Assembly: GCF_031180885.1 (NCBI RefSeq)
Contig: NZ_JAPSLK010000001.1
Coordinates: 785,158-849,157 of the forward strand
DNA: 64,000 nucleotides
Source of the DNA: Saccharothrix sp.
GTDB lineage: Bacteria > Actinomycetota > Actinomycetes > Mycobacteriales > Pseudonocardiaceae
Reading direction: 5' to 3'
Below the pieces are notes generated by a model. That model ran no database searches. It saw only the letters and a list, made by a program, of their open reading frames with translations, and was not told the DNA's origin. The position numbers and the translations under genes were made by a program. Shown here piece by piece: positions 55,224-63,839 of the stretch. The number at the start of each line of letters is the position of its first letter. The stretch's first letter is position 1.

Positions 55224-55967
55224 ATGAGCGTTGCGGAGTTCGGCGGATCGGGACGCGGGTTGCTGCTGCTGCACGGTCTGATGAGCCGGGCGTCGACCTG
55301 GTGGACGGTCGCCCAGTGGCTCAAGCCCTACGGCCGGGTGGTCGCCACGGACGCCCGCGGCCACGGCCGCAACCCGCAGAAGGGTCCTTACCGGACCGAG
55401 GACTTCGTCGCCGATGCCGCCGAGGTGATCGAACGCCTCGACCTCGCGCCGGCCGTCGTCATCGGCCACTCGATGGGCGGCCTGCACGCGTGGGCGCTCG
55501 CGGCGACCCGCCCGGACCTGGTCGCGGGCGTGGTCGCGGAGGACGTGGTGCCGGACAACACCGGCCGCACGGTCGACGAGTGGCGCTGGTACTTCGACTC
55601 GTGGCCGGTGTTCCAGTCCTTGGCGCACGTGAAGTCGGTCGTCCGGGTGCCGCGGGTGGAGGAGATGTTCGAGGAGCGCGCCGACGGCTGGCACCTGATC
55701 GCCGACATCGACGACCTCTACGAGATCGCGGCCGAGTGGGGTGTCCGGTCGTACTGGGACTTCGTGGACGCCATCCGCTGTCCCACCTTGACCATCGAGG
55801 CCGGTCGCGGCGGGCTGCGCGCCGGGCAGATGGCGGAGGTGGCGCGGCGGACCGGCGGGCACCACCTGCTGGTGCCCGAGTCGGGGCACGTGGTGCACGA
55901 CGAGGCCCCGGACGTCTACCGGGGCGCGGTGGAGGCCTTCCTGAGCGGGTCGATCTCGCCGGTCTGA
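55224..55967 (+). CDS. Alpha/beta hydrolase
   Basis: The 247-residue protein has the fold's markers: LLLLHGLMSRASTWW (oxyanion-hole region), the nucleophile elbow GHSMGGLHA (about residue 85) and a late catalytic His in PESGHVVHDE. Substrate unknown. There is no room for a long leader between it and the divergent peptidase gene, so the transcript may be leaderless. Its 3' end overlaps the convergent phosphoesterase gene by 52 bp. Confidence 0.87.
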   Translation: MSVAEFGGSGRGLLLLHGLMSRASTWWTVAQWLKPYGRVVATDARGHGRNPQKGPYRTEDFVADAAEVIERLDLAPAVVIGHSMGGLHAWALAATRPDLVAGVVAEDVVPDNTGRTVDEWRWYFDSWPVFQSLAHVKSVVRVPRVEEMFEERADGWHLIADIDDLYEIAAEWGVRSYWDFVDAIRCPTLTIEAGRGGLRAGQMAEVARRTGGHHLLVPESGHVVHDEAPDVYRGAVEAFLSGSISPV

Positions 55968-56425
55968 GTGTCCACGATGGACACTTCGCGGACCTTGGCG
56001 CGGATGGTGCCCACCGGGTGCACCGCGGCGAACGCCTTGACCAGGGACTCGTCGTCCATGCCGTGCGCGAGCGTGCAGTGCGGGACCCAGTTGCCCGGCA
56101 GGTAGTAGGCCTGCGGGTCCTTGACCCGGCCCGCCAGCACGTCGTGGATCGCCGAGTGCACGGCCAGCAGCTCACCGTCGACCACCGCGCCCAGCTGGAG
56201 CACGTTCTCGGTGGTGGCGAAGACGCCCAGGGTGTGCAGGTACAGGTCGGGCAGCCACAGCCGGGACAGGTCCTCGCGCAGCTCGGCCCGCACCTTCGGC
56301 CCGATCGTGCCCGCGATGGCGAAGGTCAGGTGCGGCGGGTGCTCGAACGTCGACCCGATCCGCCGCCACAGGTCGCGGACCTTCGCGTCCGCCTCGTCGT
56401 CGAAGAACACCACCAGGGCGTGCAC
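55916..56425 (-). CDS. 2H phosphoesterase (2'-5' RNA ligase-like)
   Basis: The 169-residue protein carries the two HxT/S-type motifs of the 2H family: HLTF (about residue 32) and HCTL (about residue 116). Such enzymes hydrolyse 2'-5' or cyclic phosphodiester bonds in RNA fragments. It begins 1 bp after the mutY stop on the same strand, so the two are one transcript. Confidence 0.82.
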   Translation of the reverse strand: MHALVVFFDDEADAKVRDLWRRIGSTFEHPPHLTFAIAGTIGPKVRAELREDLSRLWLPDLYLHTLGVFATTENVLQLGAVVDGELLAVHSAIHDVLAGRVKDPQAYYLPGNWVPHCTLAHGMDDESLVKAFAAVHPVGTIRAKVREVSIVDTQTGEIDPLRKASTAPR

Positions 56426-56426
56426 G

Positions 56427-57296
56427 TCAGTGCTCCCCGGGCAGCGCGAACCGGCCGTCCGCGGTCTGCTCGACCAGGCCGTCCACCAGCAGCGAGTGCA
56501 GGCACCGGTCCCGCTGGCCCGCGTCGGACCACACCCGGTCCAGCCGGTCCTTGCCGACCGGCTCGGCGGTGCCGCGCAGGACGTCCAGCAGCAGCCCGCG
56601 CACCTGCCGGTCGGTGCCCGCGAACTTCTGCACCGCCTTGGCCGGCCCGTCGTAGGCCGGTCGGCCGTTGAGCTGCCACGCGCACGTCTCGAACACCGGG
56701 CAGTCCGCGCACCGCGGCGACCGGGCCGTGCAGACGATCGCGCCCAACTCCATCAGCGCCGCCGAGAACACCGCCGCCCCGTCCTCGGGCAGCAGGACTT
56801 CGACGTCCTTCATGTCCTTGGTGGTCGACGGCGGCCCCGCGTCCCCGGCCCCGTGCACGGCCCGCGCGACGACCCGCCGGACGTTCGTGTCGACCACGGG
56901 AACCCGTTGCCCGTAGGCGAAAGCCGCCACCGCGCGGGCCGTGTACGCGCCGATGCCGGGCAGGGCGAGGAGGGTGTCCACGTCATCCGGGACGACGTCG
57001 TTGTGGTCGGTCGCGATGGCCTGCGCGGCGGCGTGCAACCGCAGCGCCCGCCGCGGGTACCCGAGCTTCCCCCACGCCCGCAGCACCTCGCCCTGCGTGG
57101 CTTCGGCCATCGCGGACGGCTTCGGCCACCGCGCCAGCCACTCGTGCCAGATCGGCTCGACGCGGGCGACCGGCGTCTGCTGCAACATGATCTCGCTGAC
57201 CAGCACGCCCCAGGCGGTGCAGTCGGGGCGCCGCCAGGGCAGGTCGCGGGCGGTGTCGGCGAACCAGTCGATGAGGGTCTGCGCGTCCAGGCTCAT
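56427..57296 (-). CDS. mutY: A/G-specific adenine glycosylase
   Basis: The enzyme removes adenine mispaired with 8-oxoguanine. The 289-residue protein has the helix-hairpin-helix LPGIGAYTARAVAAFAYG, the catalytic aspartate in VPVVDTNVRRV and the [4Fe-4S] motif C-x6-C-x2-C-x5-C (CTARSPRCADCPVFETC). SEIMLQQTPVARV is the adenine-pocket helix. ATG 57296 matches the typical start. The C-terminal domain is short compared with E. coli MutY, as usual in actinobacteria. Confidence 0.95.
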   Translation of the reverse strand: MSLDAQTLIDWFADTARDLPWRRPDCTAWGVLVSEIMLQQTPVARVEPIWHEWLARWPKPSAMAEATQGEVLRAWGKLGYPRRALRLHAAAQAIATDHNDVVPDDVDTLLALPGIGAYTARAVAAFAYGQRVPVVDTNVRRVVARAVHGAGDAGPPSTTKDMKDVEVLLPEDGAAVFSAALMELGAIVCTARSPRCADCPVFETCAWQLNGRPAYDGPAKAVQKFAGTDRQVRGLLLDVLRGTAEPVGKDRLDRVWSDAGQRDRCLHSLLVDGLVEQTADGRFALPGEH

Positions 57297-57466
57297 AGCG
57301 GGCGCCAGTGTTCCAGAGTCCCTTGTCGTGAGTCGATGAACGCCGCCCGACGATTGGAACCCGCGTCCCGCATGCCGCCAAGGGAACCGGTCGTGAATCA
57401 CGTTCACCGCATCGGGCTACCCCGGCTTCCGCCGATATCCGCAGGTCCCCGGCTACGTTCGAGCCC

Positions 57467-58138
57467 GTGATCGACCCGACCGGCCCGTTGCCGCCCACGG
57501 TGTACTGGCGGCGCCGCGCGCTGGCCGCCGGTGGTGCGGTGGCCGCGTTGGTGCTGGTCGTCTGGCTGGTCGGGGCGCTCACCGGGCGCGGTGAGCAGGT
57601 GCCGGACGCCACGCCGGTCGCCGCGGGGTCCTCCAGCCCGCCGCCGCAGGCGGAAACACCGGCGCCGCCTTCCTCCTCGTCGACGACCCCGCCACCACCG
57701 CCGCCGGCCGTCGAACCGCCCGAGCCGACCCCGCCGCCGGGGCCGCCGCAGCCGTGCGACGACGCGAACATCAGCGTCAAGGCCGAGGTGGAGAAGGCGT
57801 CCTACCCGGCGGGCGAGCAGGTCGGGTTCAAGATCCTGGTGTCCAACACCGGTCCGCTGCCGTGCGCGAAGGAGATCGGCCGGGCGGTGCGCGAGCTGGT
57901 CGTCACGTCGGTGGACGGGGCGACGCGCCTGTGGTCGAGCAACGACTGCTTCAACACCGGCGGGTCCGAGGTGCGGGTCATGCAGCCGGGCGAGGTCTTC
58001 GACTTCGGCATCAAGTGGCGCGGCAGCACGTCGGAGCCGGGCTGCGCGAAGCACACCCGGCTGGGGCCGGGGGACTACCTGCTCACCGCGCGGGTGGCCG
58101 GGAAGGCCAGTGATCCGGTCGTCTTCCGGATGACCTGA
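57467..58138 (+). CDS. Membrane-anchored secreted protein, Rv3587c-like
   Basis: The 223-residue protein has one N-terminal membrane segment (LAAGGAVAALVLVVWLVGAL), a Pro/Ser-rich linker of about 55 residues and an extracellular Ig-like domain with four cysteines (CDDAN; LPCAKE; NDCFN; PGCAKH), probably two disulfides. KASYPAGEQVGFKILVSNTG resembles intracellular-proteinase-inhibitor or BsuPI-like beta domains. Function unknown; the position next to mutY is shared with Mycobacterium. Confidence 0.78.
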   Translation: MIDPTGPLPPTVYWRRRALAAGGAVAALVLVVWLVGALTGRGEQVPDATPVAAGSSSPPPQAETPAPPSSSSTTPPPPPPAVEPPEPTPPPGPPQPCDDANISVKAEVEKASYPAGEQVGFKILVSNTGPLPCAKEIGRAVRELVVTSVDGATRLWSSNDCFNTGGSEVRVMQPGEVFDFGIKWRGSTSEPGCAKHTRLGPGDYLLTARVAGKASDPVVFRMT

Positions 58139-58157
58139 GACCCTCCCGGCCGAACGA

Positions 58158-59261
58158 TCACGGGCCGAACCAGCGCTCCTCCACCACACCGCGCGGCGAG
58201 GCGGCCGTGGCGCCGACGACCAGTTCCGTGGTCAGCGTGACCGAACGCGGCCGGGTGCGCTCCGCGGAGTCGAGCAGCAGCTTGCCCGCCGCGCGGCCCT
58301 TCTCCAGCACCGGCTGGCGGACCGTGGTCAACCCGGCCTGCTCGGCCTCGCGGATGCCGTCGAACCCGGTGATCGTGAGGTCGTGCGGCACGTTCAGGCC
58401 GCGCTTGCGGGCCTCGCCCAACGCGCCCAGCGCGAGGATGTCGGACGTGCAGATGAGCGCGGTGATCTGGGGGTCGCGGTCGAGGACCTGGGCCGCGGCC
58501 GACGCGCCGGAGGTGATGGTGTGGTCGAACCGCTCCACCACCGGCACGCCCGCCCAGTCCACGCCGACCTCGCCGAAGGCCTCGGCGAGCCCGGCCAACC
58601 GCGCCCGCTGGACGTGGAAGTGCGCGGACCGCTGGCGCTCCTGGGTCACGTAGCCGTCGTTGCGGTCGCGGGCCAGGCGCATGCACACCACGCCGATCCG
58701 GCGGTGCCCCAACGCGATCAGGTGCCTGGCGAGGCTGTTCATGGCGGCCTGGTCGTCGATGCCGACGCGGTCGACGTTGCCCAGGTCGGGCTGGTCGCAC
58801 ACCACGGTCGGCACCGGGCGCTCCAGCACCGCGGCCAGGTGCGGGTCGTCGTCGGGCACGGAGTAGACGACGAAGCCGTCCACGCCGGCGCGGTGCACGG
58901 CCGCCACGTCCTCGCGCTCGGGGTTCGCCGGGACCAGCAGCAGCCCGGTGCCGGCGTCCTCGCACGCGAGCGCCAGGCCTTCCAGGAACCCGATCGCAGC
59001 CGGGTCGCGGAACGCGTAGGACAGGTTCTCGGTGAGCAGCAGGCCCACCGCCCCCGCCTTGCGCGTCCGCAGGGAACGGGCCACCGGGTCGGGCCCCGGG
59101 TACCCGAGTCGTCTCGCTGTCTCCAACACCCGGCGTCGCAGCTCCGGCGAGAGCTGGTCGGGACGGTTGTACGCGTTGGACACCGTTGTCCGGGAAACAC
59201 CCAGCTCAGCCGCCAGTGAGGCGAGCGTCGCGGGGCGTCGCACATGCATCGACCGCGCCAT
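58158..59261 (-). CDS. LacI-family regulator (1)
   Basis: The 367-residue protein has the LacI HTH (TLASLAAELGVSRTTVSNAY, with the hinge helix NRPDQLSPELRRRVLETARR) and a sugar-binding domain ending in TTVRQPVLEKG. ATG 59261 is used as start. Partial palindromes lie just upstream (GGTTC-A-GAACC at 59276-59286 and the one at 59362-59379), compatible with autoregulation. No obvious target operon lies beside it; it follows the second LacI gene in the same direction. Confidence 0.88.
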   Translation of the reverse strand: MARSMHVRRPATLASLAAELGVSRTTVSNAYNRPDQLSPELRRRVLETARRLGYPGPDPVARSLRTRKAGAVGLLLTENLSYAFRDPAAIGFLEGLALACEDAGTGLLLVPANPEREDVAAVHRAGVDGFVVYSVPDDDPHLAAVLERPVPTVVCDQPDLGNVDRVGIDDQAAMNSLARHLIALGHRRIGVVCMRLARDRNDGYVTQERQRSAHFHVQRARLAGLAEAFGEVGVDWAGVPVVERFDHTITSGASAAAQVLDRDPQITALICTSDILALGALGEARKRGLNVPHDLTITGFDGIREAEQAGLTTVRQPVLEKGRAAGKLLLDSAERTRPRSVTLTTELVVGATAASPRGVVEERWFGP

Positions 59262-59361
59262 GAAGTGACCGTAACGGTTCAGAACCAATTACAGAAGTGG
59301 GGGTGACCACCGTCCCTGCAAAAAGTCATCAGCGCAGGTAGGACTATGTCAACTTGGGAAA

Positions 59362-59379
59362 CATTGGTCTAAACCAATG
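59362..59379. promoter_or_regulatory. Palindrome at the end of LacI gene 2, possible LacI-1 operator
   Basis: CATTGGT-CTAA-ACCAATG is a perfect 7-bp inverted repeat overlapping the stop codon of the second LacI gene and lying 101 bp upstream of the first. GAACCAAT at 59282-59289 repeats one half. Confidence 0.4.
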
Positions 59380-60418
59380 CGGGCGGCGCGGTGGTCTCCC
59401 GGACCACCAACCGGGGGCGGAACACGCGCGTGTAGTTGCCCGGCGGGCGCCTGCGCCGATCGGGGTCCAGCCGGTGCACCAACTCGTCCACGGCCGCCGC
59501 CGCCATCTCCTCGATGGGCTGCGCCAACGTGGTCAACGACGGCAGGCAGTACGCGGCCAGCGGGATGTCGTCGAACCCCACCACCGACAGGTCCTCCGGC
59601 ACCCGCAACCCGCGCCGGTGCGCCTCCCGCAACACGCCGATCGCCATGTGGTCCGACGAGCAGATCACCGCCGTGGGCCGCACGGTGTCCAACAACGCCG
59701 CCACAGCCTCCGCGCCGCCCTCGGGCCCGAACGGCCCGTGCGCCACGAATTCCGCGCCGGCCGGCAGCCCGTCCTCCTCCAGCGCCGCCGCCCACCCGGC
59801 CCGCTTCAACCGCGACGGCAACGACCGCGCCGGCCCCGACACGAACCCGACCCTGCGGTGCCCCAACTCCACCAGGTGCCGGGTCGCCGCGTACCCGGCG
59901 TGCTGCTCGTCCACGGTCACGTCCGGCACGTCCAACGACGGCGTGGCCCCGTTCAGGAACACCATCTGGACGCCGTCGGCCAGCAGCTTCGCGTAGTAGC
60001 TCGGCCGCGGCGCCTGCCCCAGCGGCACCTCGACGTTGGTGATCTCCGGGGACACGAACACCATGCCCTCGACGCCGCGGGCGAGCAGCATCCGGACGTA
60101 CTCCTCCTCGCCCATCGCCGCCGCCCCCGTCGCCCGCGTGTTGCACAGCAGCGACGAGTACCCCAGCCGGGCCGCCCGCACCTCCAGCGCCTCGGCGAAC
60201 GCCGGGAACACCGGGTTGGACAGCTCCGGCACGAGCAGCCCGATGACCCCGGTGCGCTGCAACGCGCCCAGCCCGCGGGGCGTGTAGGGCATCTCCGCCA
60301 GGACGGCCAGCACCCGCTGGCGCGTCTCGTCGTTCACCCCGGGTCGCCGGTTGAGCACCCGACTCACCGTCGAAGCGCTCACACCGGCCGCCCGGGCGAT
60401 CTCGGACAGACCGGACAC
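59369..60418 (-). CDS. LacI-family regulator (2), likely controls the adjacent sugar transporter
   Basis: The 349-residue protein has HTH LSEIARAAGVSASTVSRVLN (about residues 4-23), hinge helix, and a periplasmic-binding-like effector domain ending LTTLAQPIEEM. GAGGAGG precedes GTG 60418. It is divergent from the binding-protein gene, and the space between holds two matching 12-bp operator-like sites. By analogy with MalR/AglR-type regulators it should repress the transporter until the sugar is present; the sugar itself is not evident. Confidence 0.9.
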   Translation of the reverse strand: MSGLSEIARAAGVSASTVSRVLNRRPGVNDETRQRVLAVLAEMPYTPRGLGALQRTGVIGLLVPELSNPVFPAFAEALEVRAARLGYSSLLCNTRATGAAAMGEEEYVRMLLARGVEGMVFVSPEITNVEVPLGQAPRPSYYAKLLADGVQMVFLNGATPSLDVPDVTVDEQHAGYAATRHLVELGHRRVGFVSGPARSLPSRLKRAGWAAALEEDGLPAGAEFVAHGPFGPEGGAEAVAALLDTVRPTAVICSSDHMAIGVLREAHRRGLRVPEDLSVVGFDDIPLAAYCLPSLTTLAQPIEEMAAAAVDELVHRLDPDRRRRPPGNYTRVFRPRLVVRETTAPPALV

Positions 60419-60465
60419 CGCGCCTCCTCAAGACGATCCACTTCGGCAGCAGCCTGCACGGCTCA

Positions 60466-60477
60466 GCAAAAGTTTGC
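60466..60477. promoter_or_regulatory. LacI-type operator candidate 1
   Basis: GCAAA-AG-TTTGC is a 5-2-5 palindrome 48 bp upstream of the LacI (2) start. It has the same architecture as the second site at 60586-60597. Confidence 0.6.
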
Positions 60478-60585
60478 AACGTCTACCCGCGTTTCGCCCG
60501 CTCGGCCGCCTCCGTTACGGCTCGGTTACGCGCAGACCCTTGACCGAGCCGTGCTCAGGGGTATGAAATCCACGGCAACAATTTC

Positions 60586-60597
60586 GCAAGTTCTTGC
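60586..60597. promoter_or_regulatory. LacI-type operator candidate 2
   Basis: GCAAG-TT-CTTGC is a 5-2-5 palindrome with extended TTT...AAA flanks, 44 bp upstream of the binding-protein start. The two sites are 120 bp centre to centre, which would allow looping. Confidence 0.65.
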
Positions 60598-60641
60598 AAA
60601 CCCTCGTCGCGACGAGGCCAGCAGGAGGGACGACAGCAACG

Positions 60642-61901
60642 ATGCGACGTACCACCCTCGTGACCGCCGTGGCAGCAGGCATCGCCGGCGCCCTCACCCT
60701 CACCGCGTGCGGCGGGGGTGGCGGGACCTCGTCGGCCGACAGCGGCGAGGTGACCTTCTGGGACACCAGCGGCCCCAACGAGAGCCCGGTGTTCGCCAAG
60801 ATCGCGCAGGACTGCGCGGCCAAGGGCGGCTACAAGGTCAAGACCGAGACGGTCGCCTTCGACCAGGCCCTCAACAACTACAAGACCGCCGCGCAGGGCG
60901 GCCAGGGCCCCGACGTGTTCCGCGCCGAGGTCGCCTGGGTGCCGCAGCTGGCGAAGCTCGGCTACGTCATGGACCTGACCGGCACCGACCTGGCCAAGGA
61001 CAGCTCCGACTTCCTGGAGACCCCGCTGGGCTCCACCAAGTACGAGGGCAAGACCTACGGCGTCCCGCAGGTGACCGACAGCCTCGCCCTGTTCTACAAC
61101 AAGAAGAAGCTGGCCGACGCCGGCGTCGAGCCCCCGAAGACGTGGGACGAGGTCAAGGCCGCCGCCGCGAAGCTCGGCGGTGAGAAGACCATTTTCATCA
61201 ACAACGACGCCTACTACGCGCTGCCGTTCATCTACGGCGCCGGCGGCGACCTGGTGGACGCCGATGCGAAGAAGATCGTCGTCAACTCCGCGGAGAACGT
61301 GAAGGCCCTGGAGACCGCCAAGGGCCTGCTGGACGCGAAGGCCGCCTCCACGGCCCTCGACCCGGCCAACTCGTACAACAACATGCAGGCCGCCTTCAGC
61401 GGCGGCGAGGTCGCCATGGTGATCAACGGCCCGTGGTCGGTCGCCGACTACCTCAAGGGCACCGCGTTCACCGACAAGACCAACCTCGGCATCGCCCCGG
61501 TCCCGGGTGAGACGGCCGGCAAGGGCTCCGCTCCGGTGGGCGGCCACGACTACGTCATCCGCCAGGGCACCAAGGCCAAGGACAGCTCGCAGAAGCTCAT
61601 CGCGTGCATGAGCAGCACCGAGTCCCAGGTGCAGGTGGCCAAGGAACTGGGCCTGCTGCCGACCCGCAAGAGCGCCTACGACAACGCGGACGTCAAGTCC
61701 AACCCGATCGTGTCCGCCTTCCAGCCGGTGGCCACCGCCGCGCACGCCCGCCCGTGGATCCCGGAGGGCGGCCAGCTGTTCGACCCGCTGAAGATCGCCT
61801 ACGCCGACGTGCTGGCCGGCAAGAAGGCCCCGAAGGCCGCGCTGGACGAGGTCGCCAAGGCCTACAAGGACCAGGTCGTCACCGAGTACTCCATCGGCTG
61901 A
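60642..61901 (+). CDS. Sugar ABC transporter substrate-binding lipoprotein
   Basis: The 419-residue protein has a lipoprotein signal with lipobox LTAC (Cys about residue 23) and the maltose-type binding-protein fold: EVTFWDTSGPNESPVFAKIA, DVFRAEVAWVPQLAKLGYV, YGVPQVTDSLALFYNKKKLA and FSGGEVAMVINGPWSV. It belongs to the MalE/AglE/ThuE-like group, so an alpha-glucoside or similar oligosaccharide is likely. GGAGG precedes ATG 60642. An intercistronic hairpin follows and probably raises its level relative to the permeases. Confidence 0.93.
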   Translation: MRRTTLVTAVAAGIAGALTLTACGGGGGTSSADSGEVTFWDTSGPNESPVFAKIAQDCAAKGGYKVKTETVAFDQALNNYKTAAQGGQGPDVFRAEVAWVPQLAKLGYVMDLTGTDLAKDSSDFLETPLGSTKYEGKTYGVPQVTDSLALFYNKKKLADAGVEPPKTWDEVKAAAAKLGGEKTIFINNDAYYALPFIYGAGGDLVDADAKKIVVNSAENVKALETAKGLLDAKAASTALDPANSYNNMQAAFSGGEVAMVINGPWSVADYLKGTAFTDKTNLGIAPVPGETAGKGSAPVGGHDYVIRQGTKAKDSSQKLIACMSSTESQVQVAKELGLLPTRKSAYDNADVKSNPIVSAFQPVATAAHARPWIPEGGQLFDPLKIAYADVLAGKKAPKAALDEVAKAYKDQVVTEYSIG

Positions 61902-61910
61902 TCAGGTAGG

Positions 61911-61938
61911 GGTGCCGGGCGTTCCGACGCCCGGCACC
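61911..61938 (+). terminator. Intercistronic hairpin after the binding-protein gene
   Basis: GGTGCCGGGCGT (61911-61922) and ACGCCCGGCACC (61927-61938) form a perfect 12-bp stem with a TCCG loop, without a T-run. It lies inside the operon, 44 bp before the first permease gene, so partial termination or mRNA protection is more likely than full termination. Confidence 0.75.
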
Positions 61939-61982
61939 TTGTCACCCGGCGTCCCCCACCCCACCCACACAAGGAGGCGACA

Positions 61983-62900
61983 GTGCGCAGGTTCCTGGAC
62001 CGGCACTGGTACGCGTACGCGATGGTGCTGCCGGTGGTGGTGGTCATCGCCGTGCTGGTGCTGCTCCCGCTGGCCCAAGGCGTGTTCTTCACCTTCACGA
62101 ACATCAACGAAGGCAACATCGCCAACCCGGTCCTGGACCGCCCCGCCACGTACACCGCCGTGGGGCTGGACAACTACCTGAACGTCCTGTCCGGCGACGC
62201 GAGCTACGGCTCGTTCTGGTCCACCCTGGTCCGGACGCTGATCTGGACCTTCGGCTGCGTGTTCTTCCACTACACGATCGGCCTGGTCCTCGCCCTCCTG
62301 CTCAACCGCCAGGTCCGGGGCCGCACGGTCTACCGGGTGCTGCTCATCCTGCCGTGGGCGGTGCCGGCGTTCATCAGCGCGTTCGCGTGGAAGTACATGT
62401 TCAACGCGCAGTACGGGATTATCAACCAGTTCCTGCGCGCGATCGGCCTGCCCGACCCGGTGTGGCTGGGTCAGTCGGACTGGGCGCTGGTCGCGGTCAT
62501 GATCGTGAACATCTGGCTGGGCGTGCCGTTCATGATGGTGGCGCTGCTCGGTGGCTTGCAGTCGATCCCCGGCGACCTCTACGAAGCCGCGGAGATGGAC
62601 GGCGCTTCCGCGTGGCAGCGGTTCCGGAACGTCACGCTGCCCGGCCTGCAGTCCGTGTCGAGCACCGTGGTCCTGCTGGGCATCATCTGGACGTTCAACA
62701 TGTTCGCCGTGATCTACCTGATCACCGGACCGAACCCGAACACCCGCATCCTGGTGACCTACGCGTTCGAGCGGTTCTTCTCGGGTGCTTCCCGCGACTA
62801 CGCGGTGGCCTCGACGTACGGCGTGCTGATCCTGTCCGTCCTGCTCGTGTTCGCGGGCGTCTACCGGCGCGCTCTGCGCAAGCAAGGCGAGGTGTGGTGA
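61983..62900 (+). CDS. Sugar ABC transporter permease, MalF type
   Basis: The 305-residue protein has six membrane segments and the EAA loop EAAEMDGASAWQRFRNVTLPG near residue 205 (ATPase contact). The first segment, MVLPVVVVIAVLVLLPLAQG, and LLILPWAVPAFISAFAWKYM are typical of MalF-like permeases; the large MalF P2 loop of E. coli is absent. Its stop overlaps the next start (TGATG). Confidence 0.93.
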   Translation: MRRFLDRHWYAYAMVLPVVVVIAVLVLLPLAQGVFFTFTNINEGNIANPVLDRPATYTAVGLDNYLNVLSGDASYGSFWSTLVRTLIWTFGCVFFHYTIGLVLALLLNRQVRGRTVYRVLLILPWAVPAFISAFAWKYMFNAQYGIINQFLRAIGLPDPVWLGQSDWALVAVMIVNIWLGVPFMMVALLGGLQSIPGDLYEAAEMDGASAWQRFRNVTLPGLQSVSSTVVLLGIIWTFNMFAVIYLITGPNPNTRILVTYAFERFFSGASRDYAVASTYGVLILSVLLVFAGVYRRALRKQGEVW

Positions 62901-63793
62901 TGACGGTCGAAGCCGCTTCCCTCAAGACGGTTGCCCAGCGCCGGCCGCTCAAGCGCACCGAACGCTCTGCGCGGGCCAGCATCGGCCTGCACGCGGCGTT
63001 GATCATCGCGTCGCTGATCGCGGTGTTCCCGGTGTTCTGGGTGTTGGTCACGTCCTTCAAGCCGGACGCGCGTGCGGTCGAGACCACGCCGAAGCTGGTC
63101 AACGAGTCCAGTGTGGACAACTACGTGCGGATCCTGTCCGGGGAGAAGGGCAACTTCCTGGCGTGGTTCGGCAACTCGATCCTGATCGCGTTGATGACGA
63201 CGGTGATCGCGGTCTTCCTGTCCGCGACCACCGGGTACGCGGCGTCCCGGTTCCGGTTCCCGGGGAAGCGGTCGCTGATGCTGTCGTTCCTGGTCGTGCA
63301 GATGTTCCCGTTCGCGGTCCTGATCGTGCCGCTGTACAACATCCTGCTGACGCTGGGGATCCAGGGCACGAGCATCGGGTTGGTGCTGGTCTACTGCACG
63401 ACCGCGGTGCCGTTCTGCACGTACATGCTGAAGGGGTACTTCGACACCATCCCGACCGACATCGACGAGGCGGGTCGGGTGGACGGCCTGTCGCCGTTCG
63501 GGGTGTTCTGGCGCTTGGTGCTGCCGTTGGCGCGGCCGGGGCTGGCGGTGACGGCGTTCTACGCGTTCTTGACGGCGTGGGGTGAGGTGGCGTTCGCGTC
63601 GGCGTTCCTGTCGGCGGCGGACGAGTCGAAGACGTTGGCGGTGGGGTTGCAGGTGTTCGTCCAGCAGAACCGGACGGAGTGGGGGCACCTGGCGGCGGCG
63701 TCGATCCTGGTGGCGATTCCGGCGATCGCGGTGTTCTACCTGGTCCAGCGCTTCCTGGTGACCGGCTTGTCGTCGGGCGCCGTCAAGGGCTGA
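62900..63793 (+). CDS. Sugar ABC transporter permease, MalG type
   Basis: The 297-residue protein has six membrane segments, the opening FPVFWVLVTSFKPD, the segment GYAASRFRFPGKRS and the EAA loop DIDEAGRVDGLSPFGVFWRL. It pairs with the preceding permease. No ATPase gene follows; in actinomycetes a shared ATPase such as MsiK usually energises such transporters. A terminator hairpin ends the operon. Confidence 0.93.
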   Translation: MTVEAASLKTVAQRRPLKRTERSARASIGLHAALIIASLIAVFPVFWVLVTSFKPDARAVETTPKLVNESSVDNYVRILSGEKGNFLAWFGNSILIALMTTVIAVFLSATTGYAASRFRFPGKRSLMLSFLVVQMFPFAVLIVPLYNILLTLGIQGTSIGLVLVYCTTAVPFCTYMLKGYFDTIPTDIDEAGRVDGLSPFGVFWRLVLPLARPGLAVTAFYAFLTAWGEVAFASAFLSAADESKTLAVGLQVFVQQNRTEWGHLAAASILVAIPAIAVFYLVQRFLVTGLSSGAVKG

Positions 63794-63804
63794 GCTGCTT
63801 CTCC

Positions 63805-63839
63805 ACGGGCCGCACCACACTCCATCCGGTGCGGCCCGT
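63805..63839 (+). terminator. Hairpin terminator of the sugar operon
   Basis: ACGGGCCGCACC (63805-63816) and GGTGCGGCCCGT (63828-63839) form a perfect 12-bp stem with an 11-nt loop, 11 bp after the last stop codon. The remaining 160 bp to the window end hold only short CGCAACTCCGCCC repeats and no gene. Confidence 0.8.
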
